In this document: piece after piece, positions 42,863-52,073 of the stretch
Position numbering within the stretch: the first letter of the stretch is position 1
Layout of the letters: the number at the start of each line of letters is the position of its first letter
Source of the DNA: Bacillota bacterium
GTDB lineage: Bacteria; Bacillota; Clostridia; Christensenellales; DTU072
Direction of reading: 5' to 3'
Assembly: GCA_023394875.1 (NCBI GenBank)
Contig: JAEXAB010000004.1
Location: 124,001-188,000, forward strand
DNA: 64,000 nucleotides
Program-made: the position numbers and the translations under genes
Notes under the pieces: model-generated
Seen by the model: only the letters and a program-made list of their open reading frames with translations
The model's database searches: none
Told to the model about the DNA's origin: nothing

Positions 42863-44381
42863 ACTGCCTTTTATTGAAGAATTAAACAAAAGACTGTTGG
42901 AAAACGAAAGAATTTTTAAGTTTCGCAGCGCAGAAATTACCAAAGGGAAATATTTTTCTTTGGAGCTTATGCTTAATTCTTATACCGCCAACACTTTTTT
43001 TACTAAAGAACTTAAAAATAAGGTAGAGGGAAAAATTAAAGAAATTTTACCAAAAAACTTGAACGTTAACGTAAAATTCCATAAAACATTGACAACCAAA
43101 GATTTAATTAGAAAGAGCTTTTTAGAATACATATATAAAGAAAAACCCACTTTTTATGAAAATTTTCTCAACGCCGATATGGATATAGAAATAATCGGCA
43201 ATATGGTTTACATAAACGTCACGTTGGAAAAATTTATGTGCGATTTTGCCAATAGTTCCAACCTTGGCGCCGATATGTCCGAAGTTCTAAATAAAGAATT
43301 TATGGAAGATTTCGAAATTCACTTTTTAGAAATTCCCAACAAAGAAGTAGCCATAGAAAATAGGGTAAGCAACAAAATCGAGTACTCTTTAAGGTTTATT
43401 AACGTAGAAATTAATGCCTCTTTATGGGGTAGTATACTGCAAAATCCGCGCTATATTGCCGACGTCAAGGACAAAGCGTATTCCGACGTATGTATTTGCG
43501 GAGTAATAAGCAACGTAAAAGAAAGATACATAGAAAGTATCAAAAAGAACCTGTTTACCTTCCAACTTTACGACACAACGGGCTATATAACCTGCAAAGC
43601 CTTTATTAATACAGCTAGAAAGGATCAACTAAAGTTTGCCCAGTCTATGTTAGACGGTAACACAATGGTAATGCAGGGACAAATAAAATACGATAACTAC
43701 GACAACTCTATGTCATTTATTCCTAATAAAGCGGCTTTTTGCACTATTGATTATAAATCCATCGATACTGCGCCAAAATATTTACCCGAACCAGATAATT
43801 ATATGTACATAACCCCGGTAAAATATATGGAAGAAGTACAAATCGACCTGCTTTCCGAAGGTATTCCCAAAGAGTTGTATAATAAAACTTTCGTGGTGTT
43901 TGACTTCGAAACAACAGGAACAGAACCCGAAAAATGCGGTATTACCGATATAGGCGCCGTAAAAATAGTCAACGGAAGAATAACCGAAACTTTTTCTTCG
44001 CTGGTAAATCCCGAAATGGAAATTCCCGAGGAGGTAATAGCCTTAACGCATATTACCAACGAAATGGTACAAAAAGAGCGTAGGTTTGAAGAGATTATCG
44101 GAGATTTTTATAAGTTTACAAGAGGGGAAAGTGTGATACTGGTAGCACATAATGCTCCTTTTGATATGTCATTTTTACGTAAATATGCCGCTATAAGCAA
44201 TTATTATTTTGATAATTCGGTAATAGACACGTTAATTCTTGCCAGACAAAAAATCCAATTGAAAAAGTATAAGTTGGGTAATTTATGCGAAGCGCTGCAG
44301 GTACCCTTAAACGGGGCACATAGAGCCTTAAACGACGCTATAGCAACGGCTAAAGTTTTTATAAAATTGCATTCAATATAA
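42855..44381 (+). CDS. PolC-derived protein: N-domain, OB fold and DnaQ exonuclease only
   Basis: This protein occupies the polC locus (ispG-polC-rimP) but is 508 residues long instead of about 1430. The parts present are a PolC-like N-terminal region (about 1-205), an OB domain (about 210-305, 'ICGVISNVKERYIES' onwards), and a DnaQ-like 3'-5' exonuclease (about 345-508). The exonuclease has all acidic residues: D350 and E352 in DFETTG, H432 and D437 in 'VAHNAPFDMSFL', and H489 and D494 in 'HRALNDA'. The PHP domain that normally surrounds the exonuclease and the whole polymerase core are missing. The stop falls right after the exonuclease fold and the rimP promoter begins at once, so no remnant follows. 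I infer a stand-alone proofreading or nuclease protein. Confidence 0.88.
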   Translation: MNELPFIEELNKRLLENERIFKFRSAEITKGKYFSLELMLNSYTANTFFTKELKNKVEGKIKEILPKNLNVNVKFHKTLTTKDLIRKSFLEYIYKEKPTFYENFLNADMDIEIIGNMVYINVTLEKFMCDFANSSNLGADMSEVLNKEFMEDFEIHFLEIPNKEVAIENRVSNKIEYSLRFINVEINASLWGSILQNPRYIADVKDKAYSDVCICGVISNVKERYIESIKKNLFTFQLYDTTGYITCKAFINTARKDQLKFAQSMLDGNTMVMQGQIKYDNYDNSMSFIPNKAAFCTIDYKSIDTAPKYLPEPDNYMYITPVKYMEEVQIDLLSEGIPKELYNKTFVVFDFETTGTEPEKCGITDIGAVKIVNGRITETFSSLVNPEMEIPEEVIALTHITNEMVQKERRFEEIIGDFYKFTRGESVILVAHNAPFDMSFLRKYAAISNYYFDNSVIDTLILARQKIQLKKYKLGNLCEALQVPLNGAHRALNDAIATAKVFIKLHSI

Positions 44382-44387
44382 AAATTG

Positions 44388-44416
44388 TTGCATTATTTTT
44401 CCAAATATGGTAATAT
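44388..44416 (+). promoter_or_regulatory. SigA promoter of the rimP-nusA-infB operon
   Basis: TTGCAT (44388-44393), a 17-base spacer and TAATAT (44411-44416), starting 7 bases after the exonuclease stop. Transcription is expected near 44423, so the following hairpin lies in the leader. Confidence 0.75.
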
Positions 44417-44442
44417 ATAATTACTTAATAGATAAACATCTT

Positions 44443-44477
44443 GAGAGTGGTCGTAAAAAACGGCCACTCTCGTTTTT
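44443..44477 (+). terminator. Leader terminator/attenuator ahead of rimP
   Basis: GAGAGTGGTCGT (44443-44454) pairs with ACGGCCACTCTC (44460-44471), 12 pairs with one G-U, loop of 5 As, then GTTTTT. It ends read-through from the ispG operon. Because it lies downstream of the rimP promoter, it can also attenuate the nusA operon. Feedback of NusA on a leader terminator is reported for Bacillus; here it is inference. Confidence 0.85.
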
Positions 44478-44489
44478 AGGGAGGACAAG

Positions 44490-44948
44490 TTGGATAGTAT
44501 TTGCAAGACGGTTTATCAATTAACCAATGATATTATTACTAATTTGGGCTATGAAATCGTCGACATAGAATATAAAAAGATGTACGGAGAAAACAATCTT
44601 ATCATTTTTATATTCAAAAAAGGCGGAGTGGACTTAGACGATTGCGAAAAAGTATGTCAAGCTATAGACATCATTCTTGACGAAAGCGATTTTACAAAGG
44701 GAGAAGCTTATAACCTCAATATTTCTTCCCCCGGACTTGACCGTCTCATTGTTACTAATGACGACTACCGCAGAAGTTTAGATACCGAAATCGAAGTTAT
44801 TTTTGACAAACCGCAAGGCAAAATGAAAAAAACGAACGGTATTTTGATAAAATATGACAAAGACACGCTGACTTTGGAAAAAGGCGGCAAAGAAAACGTA
44901 TATAACAAGGCAGACTTAAAAACAGTAAGACCTTATATAAAATTTTAA
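44490..44948 (+). CDS. rimP: RimP, 30S maturation factor
   Basis: RimP aids 30S subunit assembly. The 152 residues start with TTG at 44490, 5 bases after GGGAGG. No in-frame ATG exists near the conserved N-terminus 'LTNDIITNLGYEIVDIEY'. 'VDLDDCEKVCQAIDIILDE' and 'YNLNISSPGLDRLI' are the family signatures, followed by an SH3-like C-terminal domain. It is first in the nusA operon with a leader terminator. Confidence 0.95.
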   Translation: MDSICKTVYQLTNDIITNLGYEIVDIEYKKMYGENNLIIFIFKKGGVDLDDCEKVCQAIDIILDESDFTKGEAYNLNISSPGLDRLIVTNDDYRRSLDTEIEVIFDKPQGKMKKTNGILIKYDKDTLTLEKGGKENVYNKADLKTVRPYIKF

Positions 44949-44980
44949 CAAACAAAAAATACAGGAGGATATCAAAAAAA

Positions 44981-46054
44981 ATGATAAACAGAGAGTTTTT
45001 TCTAGCATTAGACCAATTGGAGAAAGAAAAAAAGCTGAATAAGCAAATGTTGGTTGCGTCAATAGAGGCAGGACTTGCTTCTGCATATAAAAAAGAAATG
45101 GGCGAAAGCAGAATAGTTACCGCAAAACTTAACGAAGAGAAAGGCAGAATTGAGTTTTACGCTTATCAGACAGTTGTTGAGGGGGAACCTTTGGAAGAGA
45201 GCCAATTGTCCTTAGAAGAGGCTTTGGATATAAAACCCGACGCTAAGGTAGGGGACGTTATCGGCGAAGATATCACTCCTAAGACGTTAAGCCGTATAGC
45301 CGCCCAGACCGCCAAGCAGGTCATTATGCAAAGAATAAACGAGGCAATTAGAGAGCAAATCGCTTTAGAAATGAACGACAAGGAAGGCGAGCTTGTTACC
45401 GCAATTATCAGACGTATAGACAACAATATCGTATATGTGGAAATAACAAATTCCCAAATGGAAGGCGTTATGGCTCTTAACGACCAGGTATTCGGAGAAA
45501 AATACAATATCGGCGATATTATTAAGGTTTACGTTAAGAAGGTTAGAGATACTATGCGCGGGACTCAAGTAGTTGTTTCCAGAAGCTGTTCTGGCTTTGT
45601 TAAGAAGTTATTCGAAATGGAAGTTCCCGAAATGCGTAGCAACCTTGTTAAAGTTAAGAATATAGTAAGAGAAGCGGGCAACCGTACCAAAATGGCAGTT
45701 TACTCCGATGATCCCAACGTTGACGCTTTGTCGGCTTGCATCGGACAAAAGGGCGAAAGAGTAAATAACGTAGTAAGAGAATTAAACGGAGAAAAAATCG
45801 ATATTATTCTTTACACTGCCAATCTTCAAGAATATATTATCCGCTGCCTAAATCCCCTAAAGAGCGTTGTCAGCATAAAAATCGACGAAGAAAATAAGAA
45901 AGCGCAAGTTATAGTCCCCGACGACAAGCTGTCCCTTGCTATAGGTAAAGGCGGCATGAACGCGCGTTTGGCGGCTAGACTTACCGGCTTGAAACTGGAC
46001 ATCAAATCTTGGAGCGCTACAACGCAAAGCGCCGAGGAACTATATGAAAACTGA
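44981..46054 (+). CDS. nusA: NusA transcription factor
   Basis: NusA modulates pausing, termination and antitermination by binding RNA polymerase and RNA. The 357 residues contain the N-terminal polymerase-binding domain, an S1 domain (about 130-200), and two KH domains with 'ACIGQKGERVNNVVRELNGE' and 'LAIGKGGMNARLAARLTGLK'. It lacks the C-terminal acidic repeats of E. coli NusA, which is normal in Firmicutes. AGGAGG precedes the ATG. It overlaps ylxR by 11 bases. Confidence 0.97.
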   Translation: MINREFFLALDQLEKEKKLNKQMLVASIEAGLASAYKKEMGESRIVTAKLNEEKGRIEFYAYQTVVEGEPLEESQLSLEEALDIKPDAKVGDVIGEDITPKTLSRIAAQTAKQVIMQRINEAIREQIALEMNDKEGELVTAIIRRIDNNIVYVEITNSQMEGVMALNDQVFGEKYNIGDIIKVYVKKVRDTMRGTQVVVSRSCSGFVKKLFEMEVPEMRSNLVKVKNIVREAGNRTKMAVYSDDPNVDALSACIGQKGERVNNVVRELNGEKIDIILYTANLQEYIIRCLNPLKSVVSIKIDEENKKAQVIVPDDKLSLAIGKGGMNARLAARLTGLKLDIKSWSATTQSAEELYEN

Positions 46055-46325
46055 AAAAATTAAGGACACTCCGTTAAGAATGTGTGTGGTCTGTAAACAA
46101 ATGCTGCCCAAAAAAGAAATGCTACGCATTGTAAAAAATAAGGACGGCGAAATTATTATAGACCATACCAACAAAGCTAACGGCAGAGGCGCTTATATTT
46201 GTGACAGTTTAGAATGTATCGAAAAATGCGTAAACAAAAAATTGCTGAATAAATCCTTTAGCATGGCGATATCACAAGAAGTTTATCAAAAAATCTTGGA
46301 GGATTATGCAGGAAGCAAAAATTAA
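46044..46325 (+). CDS. ylxR: YlxR (RnpM) RNA-binding protein
   Basis: This 93-residue YlxR-family protein has 'PLRMCVVCKQMLPKKEMLRIV' and 'ANGRGAYICDSLECIEKC' as the DUF448 signature. Members bind RNA, and RNase P RNA has been named as a target in Bacillus. It is encoded between nusA and ylxQ in the invariant Firmicute order, overlapping both. Confidence 0.94.
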   Translation: MKTEKIKDTPLRMCVVCKQMLPKKEMLRIVKNKDGEIIIDHTNKANGRGAYICDSLECIEKCVNKKLLNKSFSMAISQEVYQKILEDYAGSKN

Positions 46326-46599
46326 AAGCTATATTGGATTTGCAATTAAGGCAAGAAAAATCCTCTACGGGTTGGACAATATAACAATGTCCAAGAAAAA
46401 ACCATATTTACTGTTGGTAGATGCTAGTTTTAGTCCTAACAGCCAAAAAAAGTTGGCTAGTTATGCGCAAAACAACGAAATACCCATAATTAACTACAGT
46501 TTAGAAGCTGTTATTCCCGACCGTAATTGCAAGGCGGTGGGAATTATGGAAAAAAATCTTGCCTCAGCAGTTTTGAAAGAATTAAAGGAGAGCTTATAA
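46306..46599 (+). CDS. YlxQ, L7Ae-family RNA-binding protein
   Basis: This 97-residue protein of the L7Ae/L30e family (YlxQ) probably binds kink-turn-like RNA. 'IGFAIKARKILYGLDN' and 'YLLLVDASFSPNSQKKL' fit the family. GGAGG precedes the ATG, and the gene overlaps ylxR by 20 bases. Its stop is directly followed by the infB start. Confidence 0.92.
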   Translation: MQEAKIKSYIGFAIKARKILYGLDNITMSKKKPYLLLVDASFSPNSQKKLASYAQNNEIPIINYSLEAVIPDRNCKAVGIMEKNLASAVLKELKESL

Positions 46600-49011
46600 A
46601 TGACCGAGAACGAAAAAGTATTAAGAAATGATAGGGCTAATATTACAAAAACAATAGAGGAAAAGGAAGGCATTTCTTCCAAGTTTGCAGAAAAATTGCG
46701 TTTAAGCATGATAAATATCAACAAACTTAAAGAAGCATGCAGTCAAAATAAAAAAATACTTTTGGATAAGCTCACTCCGGTTTTGGAGAGTAATGAGCAG
46801 TTTGACGCTACCGGAAACGTAGAAATAGAGGAAATAACTAATACCGAAGAAAAGGTTATTCCGCCCGAACTGAAAACAATTACCGAAGACGATTTTCGGA
46901 CGGTAAATGTCGCAACTAAGCCTGTTGCAGAATCTACAAGACTGCAAAAACCTTCGACACCTAACAAATTTAAGGAAAATGTCAATACAAAAGTTGAAGT
47001 TGTGGAAGAAGTCGAATCCGACTTAAAAAAGAAGGGCGGTTCCACAGAAAAGAAGAAGCAGGTAGTAGACGATAAGAAAAAATTGTCGAAAAAGACAAAG
47101 ATTCAGAAGGGCTACGAAAAGAATATGTCCTCTTATGAGTATGACGAATTAAGCGGCGAAATTATGAAAGTCAGGGCAAGGAAATCCTTTATTGACAAAG
47201 AAAAAAAGAGAATGGTTCCGCCTGCAGCTATCGTAATTGACCATGCGATTATGAACACCGAAACTATTTCTATCAAACAATTGAGCGAAAAAATCGGCAA
47301 AACCAGCGTGGATATTATTAAAAAGCTGTTTTTAGAACTGCAAATGATTAAGACTATAAACGACGTTATCGATTTTGATACCGCCGAACTAATTTCTTCT
47401 ATGTTCAACGTAACTTTGGAATTGCAATTAGAGCAGACCAGCGAAGAAAAGTTGATTGCCTTCCATAGCGATGACAACGAAGACGACAGCGGAAACTTAG
47501 TCAGACGTCCGCCGATTGTAACCATTATGGGACACGTTGACCACGGTAAGACTTCTATACTTGACTATATCAGAAAAGCCAACGTGGCTAGCGGAGAAGC
47601 GGGCGGAATAACCCAGCATATCGGCGCGTATACCGCAGTTGTACCTTCTTCGGAAGGCAAAAAGACGGTTACGTTCTTAGATACCCCGGGGCATGAAGCT
47701 TTTACTTCCATGCGTGCAAGAGGCGCAAACGTTACTGATATCGTTATTATCGTTGTTGCTGCCGATGATGGTATTATGCCTCAGACTATAGAAGCTATCA
47801 ACCACGCCAAAGCGGCGAAAGTACCGATTATTGTCGCCATGAACAAAATGGACAAGACGGCAGTAAATCCTGACAAAGTGTTGCAACAGCTTGCAGAACA
47901 CGGATTGGTATCCGAAGAATGGATGGGCGACGTACCGACCATACGCGTTTCGGCTAAAACCGGCATGGGTATTGATTCCTTGTTAGAAACAATAGTAACA
48001 ATAGCCGAAATTAATGATTATAAGGCTAATCCCGACCGCAGCGCTAAGGGAACCATTATTGAGGCAAAACTTGACAAGGGTAAAGGTCCGGTTGCAACTG
48101 TGCTTGTACAAAACGGAACCTTGCATACAGGAGATTTTATCGTTGCGGGCACAGCTATAGGTAGAATAAGGGCAATGTTTGACGACAAAGGTAAAACGGT
48201 AGCCACCGCTCTTCCCAGCACCCCCGTATCGATTTTGGGGCTGCAAGACGTACCTAACGCAGGCGACCAAATAATGGTTGTTAAGGACGAAAAACTCTCC
48301 AAACAGGTAGTAGAAGAGAGAAAGAACAGAGAAAAAATAGAAAAATTAAAGACAAAGAAAGTAACTTTGGAAGACGTTTTCAGTAAAATCGAAGAGGGCA
48401 AAACCAAAGACCTTAATCTTATTATTAAAGCCGACGTTCAAGGTTCGGTTGAAGCTGTTAAGCAGTCTTTGAGCAGTCTTTCTAACAGCGAAGTTAACGT
48501 TCACATCGTCCACAGCGGCGTTGGAGCTATTAACGAATCCGATATAACCTTAGCCGACACAACGGACGCTATTATAATTGGCTTTAACATTCGTCCCGAC
48601 AACAACGCAAAAGTTCTTGCCGACAAAGTGGGCGTGGATATTAAGTTATACCGCATAATTTACGATGCGATAAATGATATCAAACTAGCCATAAAAGGTA
48701 TGCTTGCGCCTACTTATAAAGAAACATATTTGGGCAGAGCCGAAGTCAGACAGGTTTACAAAATTTCTTCTGTGGGCACAATAGCAGGGTGTATGGTAAA
48801 AGACGGCAAGATTACACGAAACGCCAAAGTCAGACTACTTCGTGACAACGCAGTAATAGCCGAAACGTCTATTGCATCCTTAAAGAGAATGAAAGACGAC
48901 GTAAAGGAAGTTGCCTCCGGTTATGATTGCGGTATAGGTCTTGATAAATTCAACGATATTCACGAAAACGACGTTATCGAAGCATATATTGTGGAGGAAG
49001 TAACGAAATGA
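46600..49011 (+). CDS. infB: Translation initiation factor IF-2
   Basis: IF-2 is the GTPase that brings initiator tRNA to the 30S subunit. The 803 residues start with a charged, low-complexity N-terminal region (about 1-180), then an IF2_N-like segment ('[20 protein letters not shown]') at about 225-250. The G domain has G1 GHVDHGKT at 311-318, G3 'DTPGHEAF' and G4 'NKMD', followed by domains II-IV ending '[20 protein letters not shown]'. The order ylxQ-infB-rbfA is standard. The stop overlaps rbfA (ATGA). Confidence 0.97.
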   Translation: MTENEKVLRNDRANITKTIEEKEGISSKFAEKLRLSMININKLKEACSQNKKILLDKLTPVLESNEQFDATGNVEIEEITNTEEKVIPPELKTITEDDFRTVNVATKPVAESTRLQKPSTPNKFKENVNTKVEVVEEVESDLKKKGGSTEKKKQVVDDKKKLSKKTKIQKGYEKNMSSYEYDELSGEIMKVRARKSFIDKEKKRMVPPAAIVIDHAIMNTETISIKQLSEKIGKTSVDIIKKLFLELQMIKTINDVIDFDTAELISSMFNVTLELQLEQTSEEKLIAFHSDDNEDDSGNLVRRPPIVTIMGHVDHGKTSILDYIRKANVASGEAGGITQHIGAYTAVVPSSEGKKTVTFLDTPGHEAFTSMRARGANVTDIVIIVVAADDGIMPQTIEAINHAKAAKVPIIVAMNKMDKTAVNPDKVLQQLAEHGLVSEEWMGDVPTIRVSAKTGMGIDSLLETIVTIAEINDYKANPDRSAKGTIIEAKLDKGKGPVATVLVQNGTLHTGDFIVAGTAIGRIRAMFDDKGKTVATALPSTPVSILGLQDVPNAGDQIMVVKDEKLSKQVVEERKNREKIEKLKTKKVTLEDVFSKIEEGKTKDLNLIIKADVQGSVEAVKQSLSSLSNSEVNVHIVHSGVGAINESDITLADTTDAIIIGFNIRPDNNAKVLADKVGVDIKLYRIIYDAINDIKLAIKGMLAPTYKETYLGRAEVRQVYKISSVGTIAGCMVKDGKITRNAKVRLLRDNAVIAETSIASLKRMKDDVKEVASGYDCGIGLDKFNDIHENDVIEAYIVEEVTK

Positions 49012-49355
49012 TTAAACTCGAAAGAGTAGACAACGAAATAATGAAGTACCTTAACGAAATAATTTGTCGGGAAGTTAAAGACCCCAGACTTGATAACAAA
49101 TTTATTTCGGTAACGGGGGTAAATACCTCCAAAGACCTTAAATATGCCAAGGTCTTTGTTTCCGTTATGCCTCTTGAAGCACAAAAAGAGGTACTAAAGG
49201 TACTCAATTCCGCTGCCGTTTATATCAGGAGCTTGTTGTTTGAAAGACTAAAAATCAGATTGGTGCCAAGTCTTAACTTTTATTTGGATAATTCTATTGC
49301 AAACGGAATGAAAATTGATGCTATAATAAAACAAATACACCGTGAAGAGGAGTAA
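49008..49355 (+). CDS. rbfA: RbfA, ribosome-binding factor A
   Basis: RbfA binds 30S precursors during late 16S maturation. The 115 residues show the KH-like fold signature 'VDNEIMKYLNEIICREVKDPRL', seen here in shorter parts as EIMKYLNEII and EVKDPRL. 'FISVTGVNTSKDLKYAKVFV' and 'RLVPSLNFYLDNSI' follow. There is a 4-base overlap with infB and a 3-base gap to nrnA. Confidence 0.96.
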   Translation: MIKLERVDNEIMKYLNEIICREVKDPRLDNKFISVTGVNTSKDLKYAKVFVSVMPLEAQKEVLKVLNSAAVYIRSLLFERLKIRLVPSLNFYLDNSIANGMKIDAIIKQIHREEE

Positions 49356-49358
49356 GCT

Positions 49359-50339
49359 ATGAAAAACTATACAAAAGCTATCGATATGATAAAAAATGCC
49401 GAAACTATAGCTATTTTTATGCATGTAAATCCCGACGGCGATTGTATAGGAAGCGCGCTTGCTCTTTATGCTTTTTTAACGAAACTTAACAAAACGATAC
49501 ATTGTTTTAGCTCATCAACCGAAGAAAACGCAATTCCGCAAAAGCTTGCTTTCTTGCCGTATTCCGATGTTTTTAACAAAAATCAATTAAAAAGCTATGA
49601 CCTTTGTATAGGAGTGGACGTTGCCGACGGCAACAGATTGGGGGATACGCTTTTCAAAGTGTTTTTAACAGGAAAAAACACACTTGTATTTGACCACCAC
49701 GAAGGCTACATAGATTTTGCAAAACATACGGTAAGGGACGTAACTTCGGCTTCCACCACACAAATTCTTTATAGATTAATGTGTGAATATGACAAAAGCT
49801 TAATTGATACTGATATTGCCACGTTGATTTATGCGGGTATTGTGACAGATTCGGGCTGTTTTAGTTTTAGCTCCACTTCCAAAGAAACACATCTTATTGC
49901 CGCAGAGCTTTTCGAATACGGAATAGATTACAGCGACATGAATTACCGTCTTTTGCGCGATATTCCTAAAGACGTGTTTAACTTAAAAATGCGGGTACTT
50001 TCCAAGGCGAAATTCTATGAAGACGGACAAATAGGAGTTATCGTATTCCGCACACAAGACTTTGAAGAAACAAACACCTACGAAAACAACACCGACGGAA
50101 TAATAAACAGCATAATGGATATTTCCAGCGTGGAAATTGCTATTTCCATAGCCGAAATAGGAGATAAGAAATATAAGGTAAGTTTCCGAACCAAAGACAA
50201 AGTAAACGCGTCGGCATGCGCAAAAGCTTTCGGCGGCGGCGGTCACGCTCACGCTGCAGGGTGTCGGGTATACGGATATTTCGAAGACGCATATAACAAA
50301 GTAGTTGACGTTGCTAAGGAAATGCTAAGCTATGCTTAA
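49359..50339 (+). CDS. nrnA: NrnA-type DHH phosphoesterase
   Basis: This bifunctional nanoRNase and pAp phosphatase of the DHH/DHHA1 superfamily has 326 residues. Metal ligands are H22, D26 and D28 ('HVNPDGDCIGSA'), D87 ('GVDVADG') and the D112-H113-H114 triad. The DHHA1 substrate motif is 'GGGGHAHAAGCRV'. It degrades short RNA oligonucleotides and 3',5'-pAp. It commonly lies between rbfA and truB in Clostridia. The stop overlaps truB. Confidence 0.94.
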   Translation: MKNYTKAIDMIKNAETIAIFMHVNPDGDCIGSALALYAFLTKLNKTIHCFSSSTEENAIPQKLAFLPYSDVFNKNQLKSYDLCIGVDVADGNRLGDTLFKVFLTGKNTLVFDHHEGYIDFAKHTVRDVTSASTTQILYRLMCEYDKSLIDTDIATLIYAGIVTDSGCFSFSSTSKETHLIAAELFEYGIDYSDMNYRLLRDIPKDVFNLKMRVLSKAKFYEDGQIGVIVFRTQDFEETNTYENNTDGIINSIMDISSVEIAISIAEIGDKKYKVSFRTKDKVNASACAKAFGGGGHAHAAGCRVYGYFEDAYNKVVDVAKEMLSYA

Positions 50340-51198
50340 CGGTTTTATCAACCTTTACAAAGAGAGCGGTGTTTCTTCCAATAAAGCTCTTAGTATTATA
50401 AAAAGGCTGTTAAAAGAGAATAAAATAATTACTAAAGTCGGACATTTTGGAACACTTGACCCGCTTGCCGAAGGCGTATTGCCCATTGCTTTAGGCAGAG
50501 CTACAAGGCTTTTTGATTATACTTTAGCTAAAGAAAAGACCTATATAGCCACCTTTATTTTTGGCAAAGAAACCGACACGCTTGATATTACCGGCAAAAT
50601 AACTTCCGAAGAAGAAGTGACGGTGACGACAAACGATATAAATAAAGTTATCGATAATTTTATTGGCGAAATAGACCAGATGCCTCCGCAGTTTAGCGCA
50701 AAATCGATTAACGGCGTCAGAGCCTACAAGTTAGCAAGAAAGGGCATAGAAGTTAATCTGCAACCTAAAAAAATTACGATTTATGATATAAAATTACTTA
50801 AACAAGTAGAAAACAATGCTTTTGAGTTTAGTATAACTTGTAGCGGTGGTACTTATATCCGCAGTATCGTCAGAGATTTGGCAGCAAGATTGGGTACAAT
50901 CGGCGTTATGTCTAAACTAGTAAGAACAAAAAGCGGCAATTTCTCTATTGAAAATTCGGTCAAAGTACAAGATATTGACGATATTACTAAGTTTATTATG
51001 CCGATTAACGTTTTTACCGATAATTTTGATAAAATATATCTGACTGATGAGCAAAAAACAAGTCTGATTAACGGGATTTTCCCGAAGTTATCGGGAATTA
51101 CCGACAAATATTATGCCGTATACGGCGATGACACACTAATGGGAATAGGAGAAAGCTGTAACAATGATTTGTTACGCCTAAAAACGTGGTTGCTATGA
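50332..51198 (+). CDS. truB: TruB, tRNA pseudouridine-55 synthase
   Basis: TruB makes the universal pseudouridine 55 in the T-loop of tRNA. The 288 residues include 'GFINLYKESGVSSNKAL' and the catalytic motif 'GHFGTLDPLAEGVLPIALG' with Asp43. 'YIATFIFGKETDTLDITG' and 'CSGGTYIRSIVRDLA' also match the family. It overlaps nrnA by 8 bases and ribF by 4, within one operon. Confidence 0.97.
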   Translation: MLNGFINLYKESGVSSNKALSIIKRLLKENKIITKVGHFGTLDPLAEGVLPIALGRATRLFDYTLAKEKTYIATFIFGKETDTLDITGKITSEEEVTVTTNDINKVIDNFIGEIDQMPPQFSAKSINGVRAYKLARKGIEVNLQPKKITIYDIKLLKQVENNAFEFSITCSGGTYIRSIVRDLAARLGTIGVMSKLVRTKSGNFSIENSVKVQDIDDITKFIMPINVFTDNFDKIYLTDEQKTSLINGIFPKLSGITDKYYAVYGDDTLMGIGESCNNDLLRLKTWLL

Positions 51199-52073
51199 AA
51201 AATAACGTACTAGCATTGGGATTTTTTGATTCGGTACATATAGGTCACAGACTGCTTATTTCCACTGCCTTAGAATATGCAAGAAGAAACAATTGCAAAC
51301 TTATCGCAGTGACTTTTGACGATAATTTTTTGAGCCAGCTAAAAAGAGATGCCAAAGAAATTTATCTTTTTGAAGAAAAGAGAGAAATTCTATTATCATT
51401 AGGCGTGGACTTAGTCATCAGCCTTCCTTCCGAAAAAAAGTTCTTTTCCCTATCCAAAGACAAGTTTTTGGATTATATTTATGATACTTATTGCCCAAAA
51501 GCCGTTGTTTTCGGCAGCGATTACCGTTTCGGAAGGAATGCCGAAGGGGATAATGAGTATATAAAAAGCTATCTTGCAAGCAAAAACGTAGAAACCATTA
51601 CCGTTAACTTATTGCAGGTTGCCCACAAAAAAGTGGCCTCTACCGATATTCGGAATTTGCTTATTGACGGTGATATTGTTACTGCCAACAAACTGCTTGG
51701 TCAGCCCTATTTTTTGAGCGGAAAGGTAGAACACGGGTTTGCCATAGGCAAAAAACTTAATTTTCCTACCGCAAATATTCATTTTGCCGAAAACAAATTA
51801 GTGCCGAAAAATGGTGTTTATGCGGTAAAAGTAGAGTTTGACAACAATTGTTTTATGGGACTATGCAATATTGGCGGTCGTCCGACGTTTAACACCGACA
51901 TAATAAAAGCAGAAACATACATTTTAGATTTTGAGGGGGATTTATATGGCAAATTTATTAAGATATATTTGCTTGATTATCTTCGTGAAACAACAAAATT
52001 CCAAAATCCGGAAGAATTGAAAGTTCAGATTACAAAAGATATTGCCAGATTAAAAGAGGTGTATTATGACTAA
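51195..52073 (+). CDS. ribF: RibF, riboflavin kinase/FAD synthetase
   Basis: This bifunctional enzyme makes FMN and FAD. I start it at ATG 51195, overlapping the truB stop (ATGA), for 292 residues; a GTG at 51186 would add three. The N-terminal nucleotidyltransferase has 'LGFFDSVHIGHRLL' (GFFD where GNFD is usual), 'FGSDYRFGRNAEGD' and 'STDIRNLLIDGDI'. The kinase domain has 'GKVEHGFAIGKKLNFPTANI' and 'NGVYAVKV'. The N-terminus is about 15 residues shorter than in Bacillus. Confidence 0.95.
   Translation: MKNNVLALGFFDSVHIGHRLLISTALEYARRNNCKLIAVTFDDNFLSQLKRDAKEIYLFEEKREILLSLGVDLVISLPSEKKFFSLSKDKFLDYIYDTYCPKAVVFGSDYRFGRNAEGDNEYIKSYLASKNVETITVNLLQVAHKKVASTDIRNLLIDGDIVTANKLLGQPYFLSGKVEHGFAIGKKLNFPTANIHFAENKLVPKNGVYAVKVEFDNNCFMGLCNIGGRPTFNTDIIKAETYILDFEGDLYGKFIKIYLLDYLRETTKFQNPEELKVQITKDIARLKEVYYD

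Noticed and set aside
42855..44489. Frameshifted or interrupted full-length polC
   Set aside because: Only about 108 bases separate the stop from rimP and they hold a promoter and a hairpin; no polymerase or PHP motif is seen in any frame.
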